A stretch of 64,000 bases of DNA, taken from Sulfuriferula sp047300855. GTDB taxonomy: Bacteria > Pseudomonadota > Gammaproteobacteria > Burkholderiales > Sulfuriferulaceae. The position numbers and the translations under genes were made by a program. Within the stretch, counting starts at the first letter, position 1. Every line of letters begins with the position of its first letter. The stretch spans positions 1,488,001-1,552,000 of the forward strand of contig NZ_CP170197.1 in NCBI RefSeq assembly GCF_047300855.1, in the 5' to 3' direction. The notes under the pieces are model-generated. The model searched no databases. It was given only the letters and a program-made list of their open reading frames with translations, and was not told the origin of the DNA. Shown one piece after another: positions 48,177 to 58,159 of the stretch.

Positions 48177-49538
48177 ATGGCTAAAGCAAAAACCCTCTAT
48201 TCCTGCACCGAATGCGGCGACACCCTGAGCAAGTGGCAAGGCCAGTGCCCTTCCTGCAAAGCCTGGAATACGCTGGTGGAAACCGTTGCCGAGGCCGCCG
48301 CGCCGTCGCGTTACAGTGCGCTGTCGGTGGTGAGCGAGGTGTTGTCACTGGCTGAGGTGGAGGCGGTGGAGGACGAGCGCGTTGTCACCGGCATCAGTGA
48401 GCTGGATCGAGTGCTGGGCGGCGGGGTGGTGAAGGGCGGGGTGGTACTGATCGGTGGGGATCCGGGCATCGGCAAATCCACGCTGCTGCTGCAGGCGCTG
48501 TCCGGCATGAGCGCGGCGCACAAGACGCTGTATGTGAGCGGCGAGGAATCGGCACGGCAGATCGCCTTGCGCGCGCATCGCTTGCAACTGGATGCGGCGG
48601 AACTGCAGTTGCTGGCGGAAATCCAGCTGGAAAAAATTCTTGCCACGCTCAACCAGCACAAACCTTTCATCGCGGTGATTGATTCCATCCAGACGGTTTA
48701 TTCCGAGGCCTTGCAATCGGCGCCCGGATCGGTGGCGCAGGTGCGCGAGTGTGCGGCGCAATTGACGCGCTACGCCAAGCAGACCGGCACGGTGATTTTT
48801 CTGGTCGGCCACGTGACCAAGGAAGGTGCGCTGGCCGGGCCGCGCGTGCTCGAGCATATCGTCGATACGGTGTTGTACTTCGAGGGCGACACCAGTTCCG
48901 CTTTTCGGCTGGTGCGGGCGTTCAAGAACCGTTTTGGCGCAGTGAACGAACTGGGCGTGTTCGCGATGACCGACAAGGGGTTGAAAGGCGTATCCAATCC
49001 GTCGGCGATTTTCCTGTCCGGGCATAGTGCGGACGTGCCCGGATCGTGCGTGATGGTGACCCAGGAAGGCACGCGCCCCTTGCTGGTGGAGATTCAGGCG
49101 CTGGTGGAGTCGTCGCAGTCGCCCAATCCGCGCAGGCTCAGTGTCGGTCTGGAGCAGAATCGGTTAGCCATGCTGCTGGCGGTGTTGCACCGCCATGCGG
49201 GGCTGGCGTGTTACGACCAGGATGTGTTCATCAACGCCGTGGGCGGGGTGCGTATCAACGAGCCGGCAGCGGATTTGCCGTTGCTGCTGGCGATAGTTTC
49301 ATCCTTCAAAAACAAGGCAATGCCGGATAAACTTGTGGTGTTTGGCGAGGTAGGGCTGGCGGGAGAAATCCGGCCGGTACAGCGTGGGCAGGAGCGCCTG
49401 AAGGAGGCCGCCAAGCTGGGTTTCACCCGTGCCATTGTACCTGCGGCCAACAAGCCGCGTCAGGCAATTTCAGGGATGGAGATCATTGCAGTAGAGCGCT
49501 TGCAGGATGCGGTAACCTATCTGCGCGAGCACGGGTAG
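48177..49538 (+). CDS. radA: DNA repair protein RadA
   Basis: 453 residues. Branch-migration helicase in recombination. N-terminal zinc finger (CTECGDTLSKWQGQCPSC), RecA-like core with Walker A GGDPGIGKSTLL, the diagnostic KNRFG motif and a Lon-like C-terminal P domain (GEVGLAGEIRPV) lacking protease residues. The ATG at 48177 directly precedes the zinc finger; longer starts overlap non-homologous sequence. Confidence 0.96.
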   Translation: MAKAKTLYSCTECGDTLSKWQGQCPSCKAWNTLVETVAEAAAPSRYSALSVVSEVLSLAEVEAVEDERVVTGISELDRVLGGGVVKGGVVLIGGDPGIGKSTLLLQALSGMSAAHKTLYVSGEESARQIALRAHRLQLDAAELQLLAEIQLEKILATLNQHKPFIAVIDSIQTVYSEALQSAPGSVAQVRECAAQLTRYAKQTGTVIFLVGHVTKEGALAGPRVLEHIVDTVLYFEGDTSSAFRLVRAFKNRFGAVNELGVFAMTDKGLKGVSNPSAIFLSGHSADVPGSCVMVTQEGTRPLLVEIQALVESSQSPNPRRLSVGLEQNRLAMLLAVLHRHAGLACYDQDVFINAVGGVRINEPAADLPLLLAIVSSFKNKAMPDKLVVFGEVGLAGEIRPVQRGQERLKEAAKLGFTRAIVPAANKPRQAISGMEIIAVERLQDAVTYLREHG

Positions 49539-49549
49539 CTATGCTGGGT

Positions 49550-50884
49550 TTAACCTTTTTCCCGCGCCAGCTTGAGTTTTTCTTTTTCAAGACGTTTGAT
49601 CTGCTGCGTGGCCATTACTACGTCGGGATGAAGCTTGGTGAACTTTGCCAATAACTCAGCGCGTTTGACTTTAAGCGACTGGATTTTTTTATCCAGTTGA
49701 ACGATGGCGATCTGGTTAGGTTGAGCTTTTTTGGCTTTCCCGCCATGGTTCTCTGGTCTTGCGGAGAAACTCTGAATCACAGACTGGCTGCCTGGGGCAG
49801 CAGGCACAGGCACGGTAACGATGGATTTAATGTAACGGGTAACAGGCGGTGGATGACCCGTGTCCGAACCCACGGTCAGAGCGATGATTGCCAGCACAGC
49901 CACCGTGGCAATTCCAAGGCTGATCATGCTCAGCAGCGTGCGCAACATTGCCTTGTCGGTCTGTCTGGTACGCTTCAGCAGTGCGGCGGGGGTGTCATCC
50001 GGAGTTGGCTTGATTGGCTGAACGGCAGTTGGGGTAACACTGCGCAGCGCGCGCAGGTCGGCGGCCATGTCACGCGCAGACTGATAACGTTCTGCAGGCC
50101 GTTTGGATAACGCGCGCATGACAATGCGATCAAACGGCTCCGGCACACCCTTATTGATGCTGCTGGGTGGAGCGGGTTCGAAGTTCATAATGTTGTAGAG
50201 AATGGTGCCGAGATCGTCTCCGGCAAAGGGCGGATGGCCGGTCAACATTTCGTACAGCACGATACCCAGCGAGAACACATCGCTGCGGCCATCCACAACT
50301 TGGCTCTGTACCTGTTCCGGGGACATGTAACGCGGCGATCCCAGCAATGTACCGTCTCCGGTTTTTTCGCTGGTTGGAATCTGGGCGATACCGAAATCGG
50401 TAATTTTAACGATTCGGCCACTGCGCATCAGAATGATGTTGGCAGGTTTGATATCGCGATGAATGATGCCGTGCTGGTGAGCATAGGCCAAGCCATTGGC
50501 AATCTGCAGGGTAATGTGTGCAATGCGTTCAATGGAGAGGTGAATATGGTTATCGAGCAGCATATCGAGCGACTCGCCTTCCAGATATTCCATCGCGATG
50601 TAGGCACTGCCTTCGGTTTCGCCTACGTCGTAGATCGTTACAATATTGGGGTGATTAAGGCGGCCCGCCGATTTGGCTTCGCGGTAGAAACGTTCCTCGA
50701 ACACCTGGTGTGCCTGATGTGACAGGTCCAGTCGTATGGTTTTGAGCGCCACGGTACGCTCAATCAGGGGGTCATGCGCTTTGTAGACAGTGCCCATCGC
50801 GCCGTGTCCGATTTCGGCAGCGATTTCGTATCGTCCCAGTTTGAACTGGGACTTATTGGACAATTTGGCGCTGGTTTCAGTCAT
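49550..50884 (-). CDS. transmembrane Ser/Thr protein kinase with Wzz-like C-terminal coiled coil
   Basis: 444 residues. Complete Hanks-type kinase domain (18-275): glycine loop IGHGAMGTVY, K48, HRDIKPAN (D144), DFG (163-165) and SPRYMSPEQ. A single membrane span follows (about 315-338). The outer C-terminal part is not PASTA or another known sensor; it is a coiled coil with KFTKLHPDV (414-422), a motif I know from Wzz/GumC chain-length regulators. It overlaps the upstream dehydrogenase by eight bases at the end of the hpn operon. Substrates unknown; regulation of envelope polysaccharide or hopanoid functions is a guess from context. Confidence 0.88.
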   Translation of the reverse strand: MTETSAKLSNKSQFKLGRYEIAAEIGHGAMGTVYKAHDPLIERTVALKTIRLDLSHQAHQVFEERFYREAKSAGRLNHPNIVTIYDVGETEGSAYIAMEYLEGESLDMLLDNHIHLSIERIAHITLQIANGLAYAHQHGIIHRDIKPANIILMRSGRIVKITDFGIAQIPTSEKTGDGTLLGSPRYMSPEQVQSQVVDGRSDVFSLGIVLYEMLTGHPPFAGDDLGTILYNIMNFEPAPPSSINKGVPEPFDRIVMRALSKRPAERYQSARDMAADLRALRSVTPTAVQPIKPTPDDTPAALLKRTRQTDKAMLRTLLSMISLGIATVAVLAIIALTVGSDTGHPPPVTRYIKSIVTVPVPAAPGSQSVIQSFSARPENHGGKAKKAQPNQIAIVQLDKKIQSLKVKRAELLAKFTKLHPDVVMATQQIKRLEKEKLKLAREKG

Positions 50885-51626
50885 TATTCAGTTCGATGAT
50901 CCGTCCTTTAACGTCTGCGCTCTCAGCGCCCATCAAATACAGGTAAGCGGGCATCAGGTCGGGCATCTGTGGCAGCGTGTCCGGATCTTCGCCGGGGTGG
51001 GTCCGGCGACGCTTGGGTGAGGCCACCGGCCCTGGAATCAGGGTATTGATGCGCATGTTGGGGTAGAGTATTTCCCATTCTTGCGTCCATATTTGTGTCA
51101 GGGGCTCCACACCTGCTTTGGATACCGCATAGCCGCCCCAGTAAGCTGCAGGGTGGTGACCGTGGGATTCGCCGGTCAGGATCACCGATGCGCTGGGTGA
51201 TTGTTTGAGCAGAGGCAGGCACGCGCGGGTCAGCGCAAAGGGTGCAATCAGGTTGACACGCATCAATGTGAGCCATTGCTCCATGGTTTGCAGTTCGAGC
51301 GGGCAGGCGCTGTAAAACATGGCTGCATTGTGCAGGATACCATCCAGGCGTTTGAGTTGCATGCCGATCGAGCCAGCCAACCCTTCATACGCCTTATCGT
51401 CTGCAACATTCAGATCGAGTGGAATGATGGCGGCTTGCGCATAGCCAGAGGCTTCGATTTCGTCATAAACCTGTTCCAGTTTGGGCACATCGCGGCCGTG
51501 CAGAATCACGGTGGCGCCGTGTTTTGCGTAAGCCAGTGCGGCTTCGCGGCCCAGACCCTGGCCTGCGCCAGTAACGAGAATGACGCGATCTTTCAGTAAA
51601 TCAGTGGGTGCCTGGTAATTTTTCAT
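50877..51626 (-). CDS. short-chain dehydrogenase (YciK-like)
   Basis: 249 residues. Classical SDR with TGAGQGLGREAA cofactor loop, HNAAMF and the catalytic Ser-Tyr-Lys (TGES, YAVSK). The ATG at 51626 overlaps the hpnE stop as ATGA; longer starts run back into hpnE. It resembles the YciK oxidoreductase of unknown substrate. Sits between hpnE and the kinase. Confidence 0.82.
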   Translation of the reverse strand: MKNYQAPTDLLKDRVILVTGAGQGLGREAALAYAKHGATVILHGRDVPKLEQVYDEIEASGYAQAAIIPLDLNVADDKAYEGLAGSIGMQLKRLDGILHNAAMFYSACPLELQTMEQWLTLMRVNLIAPFALTRACLPLLKQSPSASVILTGESHGHHPAAYWGGYAVSKAGVEPLTQIWTQEWEILYPNMRINTLIPGPVASPKRRRTHPGEDPDTLPQMPDLMPAYLYLMGAESADVKGRIIELNND

Positions 51627-52900
51627 GCTTGGTCCAATATCAGTTGTGCGCATTTTACGCCACTTCGTGTTGCTGCTTCGAGGGTGGCCGGGTAATCGCT
51701 GGCAGTGTAATCTCCAGCCAGAAAGAAATTCTTGAGCGCCGTGACCTGATCCGGGCGCTGCAACCCGGCGTCGCACGAATAGGTGGCGCGTTTTTCGACA
51801 ATGGCCTTATGCCAGAGCGGCGCCGGTAAAGTGCCCAGCGCGCTGCGCAATTCTGCATCCAGGTGCTGTGCCAGCGCTTCCGGAGCAAGGTTGCGGTGAT
51901 GGCCTTCGGCGCTGATGACCACGGCCAGAAGACCATGCTGGCCGTGGGTCATTCCGCGATCAAATACCCATTGTGCGAGTCCGTCAGTCAGGCCCAGCAT
52001 GGGTTTCGTGAGTGTCACCTGGGCAGGGTACTGCAAATATACCGTGGCTATCGGCTGATACCGAAATGCATTGATCAAGGCGCGTACCTGGTCCAGCTTA
52101 TCCAGCCCGGCCAGCAGGCGCATTGCCTGGTGCGGTGCCACGGCGCAGATCAGGTGGGTATGGTGGTTGCCATTCACATTAAACCCCGCTGTGGTTTGGG
52201 TAATCGCGTCCACTGCTTTCCCGGTCGTCACGGCACCGCCATGTGTGCGAACAAAATCCGCAGCGGGCTGCGGAAACAGCGCGGAGAGATCGCGAACCGG
52301 AAAAACCAGGTCGCTGTCGCTGCGGTGGCGTGCCAGACTGTCGCGCAGCACGTTGAGGAAGACTTGCGCCGAGGCGGTGGCAACTGGTGTATTGAGCGTG
52401 GCGATACATAATGGCGCCCACAGCTTGTCCACCAGTGCAGCCGGCTGGGCGTGCTGCGCCAGCAACTGGACAACCGGCAAATCCTGCATTAATTTGAAAT
52501 GCGCGCGGCGTTGCGCCAGCATGAAACGAATGGCCGCAAAGCGTTCGCTGACGCTCAAACCGCGTGCTCCGAGCAATGCCAGTAAAGTATTCAGCGGCGC
52601 AGGCAAGCGCGGAGCGGAGAGTTGCAAACCGCCCAGGGTATGCAATTGTAGTGGCCGGCGCTGCCACGCCGCGCTTTGCGGCGCTACCAATTCGACCAAG
52701 CGCAATGTCTCGCTGTATGCCCCCACTAGCAGGTGTTGCCCGTTATCAACACAAATATCGTTTAACGTCACCTGGCGTGCCCGCCCGCCCAGTATTTTGC
52801 CTGCCTCGAACACGCTTACTTTCGTTCCATGCTGGGCCAAGGTCACGGCAGCGGCCATGCCTGCGTAACCTCCACCGATAATGGCGACGTGCCGGGTCAA
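51623..52900 (-). CDS. hpnE: hydroxysqualene dehydroxylase
   Basis: About 425 residues, FAD amine-oxidase/phytoene-desaturase fold. Reduces hydroxysqualene to squalene, the last step of the HpnCDE route. FAD-binding HVAIIGGGYAGMAAAV and LGGRARQV. The TTG at 52900 overlaps the hpnD stop (TTGA) and follows GGA at seven bases; a GTG at 52930 would overlap 34 bases without a ribosome-binding site. Confidence 0.88.
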   Translation of the reverse strand: MTRHVAIIGGGYAGMAAAVTLAQHGTKVSVFEAGKILGGRARQVTLNDICVDNGQHLLVGAYSETLRLVELVAPQSAAWQRRPLQLHTLGGLQLSAPRLPAPLNTLLALLGARGLSVSERFAAIRFMLAQRRAHFKLMQDLPVVQLLAQHAQPAALVDKLWAPLCIATLNTPVATASAQVFLNVLRDSLARHRSDSDLVFPVRDLSALFPQPAADFVRTHGGAVTTGKAVDAITQTTAGFNVNGNHHTHLICAVAPHQAMRLLAGLDKLDQVRALINAFRYQPIATVYLQYPAQVTLTKPMLGLTDGLAQWVFDRGMTHGQHGLLAVVISAEGHHRNLAPEALAQHLDAELRSALGTLPAPLWHKAIVEKRATYSCDAGLQRPDQVTALKNFFLAGDYTASDYPATLEAATRSGVKCAQLILDQA

Positions 52901-53730
52901 GCTTTCATCCAGGTGCGCCACGCGATCCACAGTTTGCGCAGGGGGGTGAGTGCGGTGCGCTGGGTGAGTACCTTGAATCCCTCGCTGCGGATTTCTTCCA
53001 GCAGAGTGCGATAAATGCCTGCCATCACCAGCCCGGTACGCTGGGCCTTGCGATCGGCATGAGGCAGGGCGGCAAAGGCTTGTTCATAGAAATGCTGGGC
53101 GCGCTGGTACTGGTATTCCATCAAGCGGCGGAAATTGTCGGTCTCGCGCGCATTGAGGATGTCAGCAGCACTCACATTGAATTGTTCCAATTCATCCATT
53201 GGCAGATAAATACGGTTGCGACGGGCGTCTTCACCTACATCGCGAATAATGTTGGTGAGTTGAAATGCCAGGCCCAGGTCCGCAGCGTAGCGCAGGGTGG
53301 CGCGTTCGGTGTAGCCGAAAATAACCGCAGATAGTTCACCGACTACACCCGCCACGCGGTGGCAATACAGTCGCAGCGATTTGAAATCGGCATAGCGATG
53401 CTGGGTCAAATCCATTTCCATGCCATCGATGATTTCCAGTAATTGTTCGGCGGGCAGATCGAACTGCTTGATGACCGGCGCCAGCGCGTGGCTGACTGGA
53501 TGATGCGGCTGTCCTCGATACAAGTCACCCACCTCGGTGCGCCACCAAGCCAGTTTGGTATGGGCCACATTGGGGTCGGTGCACTCGTCGGCAATGTCGT
53601 CCACTTCGCGGCAGAAGGCGTACAGCGCAATAATGGCGCGGCGTTTTGGGGGCGGCAGGAACATGAAGCTATAGTAAAAGCTGGAGCCGCTGGCGGCGGC
53701 TTTATCCTGACAGTACTGGTTGGGATCCAA
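52897..53730 (-). CDS. hpnD: presqualene diphosphate synthase
   Basis: 277 residues, squalene/phytoene synthase family. Joins two farnesyl diphosphates to presqualene diphosphate. First aspartate motif REVDDIADE, second in LTNIIRDVGEDARRNRIYLP. Lies nine bases behind hpnC. Confidence 0.92.
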   Translation of the reverse strand: MDPNQYCQDKAAASGSSFYYSFMFLPPPKRRAIIALYAFCREVDDIADECTDPNVAHTKLAWWRTEVGDLYRGQPHHPVSHALAPVIKQFDLPAEQLLEIIDGMEMDLTQHRYADFKSLRLYCHRVAGVVGELSAVIFGYTERATLRYAADLGLAFQLTNIIRDVGEDARRNRIYLPMDELEQFNVSAADILNARETDNFRRLMEYQYQRAQHFYEQAFAALPHADRKAQRTGLVMAGIYRTLLEEIRSEGFKVLTQRTALTPLRKLWIAWRTWMKA

Positions 53731-53739
53731 GGCGGTGTC

Positions 53740-54552
53740 CTATTTGGCGCGCACGGCGCGATATAGCATGTTGAGCCAGTCCGCGGCGTTCAACCGGGGG
53801 CGCTGGGTGTAGATATCGCCACGGGTTTTATGCAATTTTTCCAGAATGGTGGCGCCGCCCATGATAATCATGCGTAACTCCAGTCCGATGCGACCTTTGA
53901 GCACTTTGCCCAGTGGCGCTCCGCCCTGCAATATTTTACGGGTTCGCTCGATCTGCGCCAGCATGAATGGCTGCCACAGCCCACTCGCGTCATGGTGGGC
54001 AATCTGTGCTTCGTCCACTTGGTACTTGGCCATCTCGTCCTGCGGCAGATAAATGCGGCCTTTCTGGTAATCGATCGCGATATCCTGCAAAAAATTGATC
54101 AATTGCAGGCTGGAGCAGATGGCGTCTGAATAGGCCACGCTGCGTGTGTCGGTTTCTCCATACAGGGCGAGCATTAGCCGGCCCACCGGGTTGGCGGATT
54201 TTTTACAATATGCCATTACCTCGCCAAAATGAGCGTAGCGGGTTTTGACCACATCCTGTGAAAATGCGTCCAGCAGATCGCGGAATGGCTGCAAAGGGAG
54301 TGCATGCTTGCGGATGACCGCTTCCAGTTGCTGGAATAATGGGGTGAGGGGAGGGTGATGCGTTTCGATGCGGCTTAATTCCTCGCGGTAAGCATCGAGT
54401 GCAGCCAGGCGTTGCTCCGCCGTCGCGTCCCCTTCATCGGCGATATCGTCTGCGCTGCGCGCAAAACGGTAAATGACCGCAACCGGGTGGCGCAGGCGAC
54501 GTGGCAGCAGAATGGACGCCACTGGAAAATTTTCGTAATGACCAACAGACAT
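53740..54552 (-). CDS. hpnC: hydroxysqualene synthase
   Basis: 270 residues, squalene/phytoene synthase family. Converts presqualene diphosphate to hydroxysqualene. Aspartate motifs RSADDIADE and LINFLQDIAIDYQKGRIYLP. The N-terminal HYENFPVASILLP is typical of HpnC. First gene of the leftward squalene operon; the cyclase that would make hopanoids is not in this window. Confidence 0.92.
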   Translation of the reverse strand: MSVGHYENFPVASILLPRRLRHPVAVIYRFARSADDIADEGDATAEQRLAALDAYREELSRIETHHPPLTPLFQQLEAVIRKHALPLQPFRDLLDAFSQDVVKTRYAHFGEVMAYCKKSANPVGRLMLALYGETDTRSVAYSDAICSSLQLINFLQDIAIDYQKGRIYLPQDEMAKYQVDEAQIAHHDASGLWQPFMLAQIERTRKILQGGAPLGKVLKGRIGLELRMIIMGGATILEKLHKTRGDIYTQRPRLNAADWLNMLYRAVRAK

Positions 54553-54640
54553 GTAAGGTAGCGAGCAGTGGCATCGATAATTGGCGCTATGGGCATAGAA
54601 GCTGACAGCGAAGGCGCAATTATATTACACTTGGCGGTTT

Positions 54641-54725
<85 letters not shown>

Positions 54726-54765
54726 GAATTTATAACTCATTCATCAGTCAGCAAGGATTTCCCCA

Positions 54766-56076
54766 ATGCAAGCCACCCTCGAGCAAATCAGCACTCTGGA
54801 ACGTCGTATCAACCTGGCCGTGCCGATGCAACAGATCGAAACCGAGGTCAGTAACCGCCTCCGCGACATTGCCCGCAATACCAAGCTGGATGGTTTCCGC
54901 CGTGGCAAAGTACCCATGAGCCTGGTTACCAAGCAATACGGTGGACAGGTTCATCAGGAGGTGCTTGGCGACGCGGTGCAGAAAAGTTTTATGGAAGCGA
55001 TTCAGGCACACCAGCTCAAAGTAGCAGGCTATCCGCGTATAGAACCCAGGGCGGACGCGACAGACAAGACGTCTATCGAATTTTCTGCCACCTTCGAGGT
55101 CTATCCTGAAGTCACCCTGGGCGATGTCAGTTCAGCCAGAATCACGCGGCCTGTTGTCACGGTAAGCGATGCCGATGTGGACAAAACTCTCGATGTTTTA
55201 CGCAAACAACGTGTCCAATTCAATACCGTCGACCGTGCATCACAGCCTGGCGATCTGGTTACCCTGGACTATATCGGGAAAATTGATGGTGCTGTATTTG
55301 AGGGCGGCGAGGCCAAGGGTTTTCGAGTCGTGCTGGGCGAGGGACGCACGTTGCCGGAGTTTGAAGCAGCGCTGGTTGATGTGAAAGCAGGTGAAAACAA
55401 GTCTTTTGACGTGACTTTTCCGGAGGCTTATCAAGCCAAGGAACTGGCTGGTAAAACGGCGACGTTCGAAGTGTCTGTCACGGATATTGCGGCACCGAAA
55501 TTGCCGGAAGTGGACGCAGAGTTTGCCACGAGTCTGGGGGTTGCCGATGGCGATGTGCAAAAAATGCGCGCCGAAATCCAGGCAAATCTTGAGCGTGAAG
55601 TGAAAAATCGCATTCAGGCCAGGCTCAAGGAACAGGTCATGCAGGCGTTCTTGGACAGCACTAAGATTGAGGTGCCCAAGTCGCTGCTGGAAATGGAAAC
55701 CCAGCGCCTGATGCAAAACGCGCTGAAAGACATGCAGGCGCGTGGAATGAATGTTAATCCTAATGACGTGCCGTTACCTGCCGATATATTCACTGAGCAG
55801 GCAATGCGCCGGGTCAGCCTGGGGCTGATTCTGGCCGAAGCAGTACGTGTCAATGCATTGACTGCCAGGCCGGAGCAGATCAATGCCCTGATACAGGAAT
55901 TTGCGCAGAGTTACGAAGATCCACAGGAAGTGATAAAGTGGCATCATCAAAACCCGGAGCGCATGCAGGAAATCGAATCGCTAGCGTTGGAAAACAACGT
56001 GGTGGAATGGGCTCTGGAACGTGTTCAGGTTGAAGACCAGTCGATCAGTTTCGACGAATTGATGGGGAAGGCGTGA
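54766..56076 (+). CDS. tig: trigger factor
   Basis: 436 residues. Ribosome-bound chaperone and prolyl isomerase. N-terminal ribosome-docking loop (LDGFRRGKVP), central FKBP domain (GDLVTLDYIGKIDGAVFEGG) and helical C-domain. aagga lies before the ATG. Starts the tig-clpP-clpX-lon proteostasis group, as in E. coli. Confidence 0.97.
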   Translation: MQATLEQISTLERRINLAVPMQQIETEVSNRLRDIARNTKLDGFRRGKVPMSLVTKQYGGQVHQEVLGDAVQKSFMEAIQAHQLKVAGYPRIEPRADATDKTSIEFSATFEVYPEVTLGDVSSARITRPVVTVSDADVDKTLDVLRKQRVQFNTVDRASQPGDLVTLDYIGKIDGAVFEGGEAKGFRVVLGEGRTLPEFEAALVDVKAGENKSFDVTFPEAYQAKELAGKTATFEVSVTDIAAPKLPEVDAEFATSLGVADGDVQKMRAEIQANLEREVKNRIQARLKEQVMQAFLDSTKIEVPKSLLEMETQRLMQNALKDMQARGMNVNPNDVPLPADIFTEQAMRRVSLGLILAEAVRVNALTARPEQINALIQEFAQSYEDPQEVIKWHHQNPERMQEIESLALENNVVEWALERVQVEDQSISFDELMGKA

Positions 56077-56080
56077 CAGG

Positions 56081-56710
56081 ATGATGGAAAGCCGTAGTTG
56101 GGAGCCGCAAGGCTTGGGTCTGGTACCCATGGTGGTCGAACAAAGCGGCCGGGGCGAACGCGCCTACGATATTTATTCGCGCCTGCTTAAAGAACGCGTA
56201 GTGTTTTTGGTAGGCCCGGTAAATGAAGTCTCTGCCAATCTGGTCGTGGCGCAATTGCTGTTCCTCGAATCGGAAAACCCGGACAAGGATATCTATTTGT
56301 ATATCAATTCCCCCGGGGGGTCAGTGTCCGCCGGTCTGTCCGTGTATGACACCATGCAGTTCATCAAGCCCGATGTGAGTACCCTTTGCATGGGCCAGGC
56401 GGCAAGCATGGGCGCGTTCCTGCTTACCGCAGGCGCCAAGGGCAAGCGTTTTTGCCTGCCCAATTCACGCATGATGATTCACCAGCCCAGCGGCGGTTTC
56501 CAGGGGCAGGCTTCGGATATTGAAATCCATGCCAAGGAAATTATTTATTTGCGGGCAAGGCTTAATGGCTTGATGGCTCATCATACCGGGCAGCCTGTAG
56601 AAATCATTGAGAAAGACACGGATCGTGATAATTTCATGAGTGCGGAAGATGCCGTGAAATATGGCCTGGTAGACAAGGTAATTACCAGCCGCATGGACAA
56701 CGTCGGTTAA
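56081..56710 (+). CDS. clpP: ATP-dependent Clp protease proteolytic subunit
   Basis: 209 residues. Serine protease core. Catalytic serine in GQAASMGAFL, histidine in MMIHQPSGG, aspartate in EKDTDRDNFM. Four bases after tig. With clpX it degrades tmRNA-tagged proteins, and the tag encoded by ssrA here ends in LAA. Confidence 0.97.
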   Translation: MMESRSWEPQGLGLVPMVVEQSGRGERAYDIYSRLLKERVVFLVGPVNEVSANLVVAQLLFLESENPDKDIYLYINSPGGSVSAGLSVYDTMQFIKPDVSTLCMGQAASMGAFLLTAGAKGKRFCLPNSRMMIHQPSGGFQGQASDIEIHAKEIIYLRARLNGLMAHHTGQPVEIIEKDTDRDNFMSAEDAVKYGLVDKVITSRMDNVG

Positions 56711-56739
56711 CGCCGGCCAGCTTAGCATCGGAGAGTTTC

Positions 56740-57999
56740 ATGTCAGATAAAGGAAGCGGCGAAAAACTGCTCTATTGCTCGTTTTGCGGCAAAAGTCAGC
56801 ACGAAGTTCGCAAGTTGATCGCAGGGCCTTCTGTATTCATTTGTGATGAGTGCGTGGATCTGTGCAACGACATCATCCGTGAAGAAGTGCAGCAGGGACA
56901 GGGCGGCAAGTCCGGGAAATCCGATTTGCCTACTCCTCGCGAGATTCGGGAAATTCTGGGTGAATACGTGATTGGTCAGGAAAAAGCCAAACGTATTCTC
57001 TCGGTGGCCGTCTACAACCACTACAAGCGTCTGCGCCATCTTGGTGGCAAGGATGAAGTGGAATTGGCTAAAAGCAATATTCTGCTGATCGGCCCCACCG
57101 GTTCGGGCAAAACCCTGTTGGCACAAACCCTGGCGCGGCTATTGAATGTTCCTTTCGTGATCGCCGACGCGACGACGCTGACCGAAGCTGGCTATGTGGG
57201 CGAGGATGTGGAAAACATCATCCAGAAATTGCTGCAAAAGTGTGATTACGATGTAGAGAAGGCAAAAAACGGCATTGTTTACATTGATGAAATAGACAAG
57301 ATTTCACGAAAATCCGACAATCCATCGATTACTCGTGACGTATCTGGCGAAGGTGTACAGCAGGCTTTGCTGAAACTGATCGAAGGCACTACCGCTTCGA
57401 TTCCCCCTCAGGGTGGCCGCAAACATCCGAATCAGGAATTTGTGCAGGTTGACACCAGTAACATCCTGTTTATCTGCGGCGGAGCTTTCTCAGGCCTTGA
57501 AAAGGTGGTGCAAAACCGCTCTTCCAAAGGCGGCATAGGCTTTGGTGCGGAAGTCAAAAGCAAGGATAACAGTCGCAATATTTCGCAACTGCTGCGTGAT
57601 GTAGAGCCCGAAGACCTGATCAAGTTCGGTCTGATTCCAGAATTCGTCGGACGTTTGCCCGTCGTTGCTACACTGGAGGAACTGGATGAAGAAGCACTGG
57701 TTACCATACTGACCGAACCAAAAAATGCGCTGACCAAGCAATATGCAAAATTGTTCGAGATGGAGGGTGCAGAACTCGAGTTTCGCGACACTGCTTTGGC
57801 AGCGATAGCCAAACGCGCTCTGGAACGCAAAACCGGGGCGCGCGGGCTACGTTCCATTATTGAGCATGCACTCCTCGACACCATGTTCGAACTTCCTTCC
57901 ATGGACAATGTCACTAAGGTAGTTCTGGATGAATCGGTTATTACCGGTGAGGGTAAGCCTTTGCTCATTTATTCCGACCAGCCCAAAGTTGCCTCCTGA
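56740..57999 (+). CDS. clpX: ATP-dependent Clp protease ATPase subunit ClpX
   Basis: 419 residues. Unfoldase partner of ClpP. N-terminal zinc-binding domain (CSFCGKSQHEVRKL then CDECVDLC), Walker A GPTGSGKTLLAQT, Walker B VYIDEIDKI, pore loop RKH and the SRN-like sensor region. Complete length. Confidence 0.98.
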   Translation: MSDKGSGEKLLYCSFCGKSQHEVRKLIAGPSVFICDECVDLCNDIIREEVQQGQGGKSGKSDLPTPREIREILGEYVIGQEKAKRILSVAVYNHYKRLRHLGGKDEVELAKSNILLIGPTGSGKTLLAQTLARLLNVPFVIADATTLTEAGYVGEDVENIIQKLLQKCDYDVEKAKNGIVYIDEIDKISRKSDNPSITRDVSGEGVQQALLKLIEGTTASIPPQGGRKHPNQEFVQVDTSNILFICGGAFSGLEKVVQNRSSKGGIGFGAEVKSKDNSRNISQLLRDVEPEDLIKFGLIPEFVGRLPVVATLEELDEEALVTILTEPKNALTKQYAKLFEMEGAELEFRDTALAAIAKRALERKTGARGLRSIIEHALLDTMFELPSMDNVTKVVLDESVITGEGKPLLIYSDQPKVAS

Positions 58000-58159
58000 A
58001 ACATCGCGGACATCCTTAAAGGTTTTCCGCGCGTAAAAAAGTTTTTCATTGGATTCAATCGCTTAAAGCACATCAGTGCAGGTGCGACTTGAATTTGCTT
58101 GAGCCGCCCTGCATTTGGTGTCCTGGTCTATTTTTACTGACATAAGGTTAAACACCATC

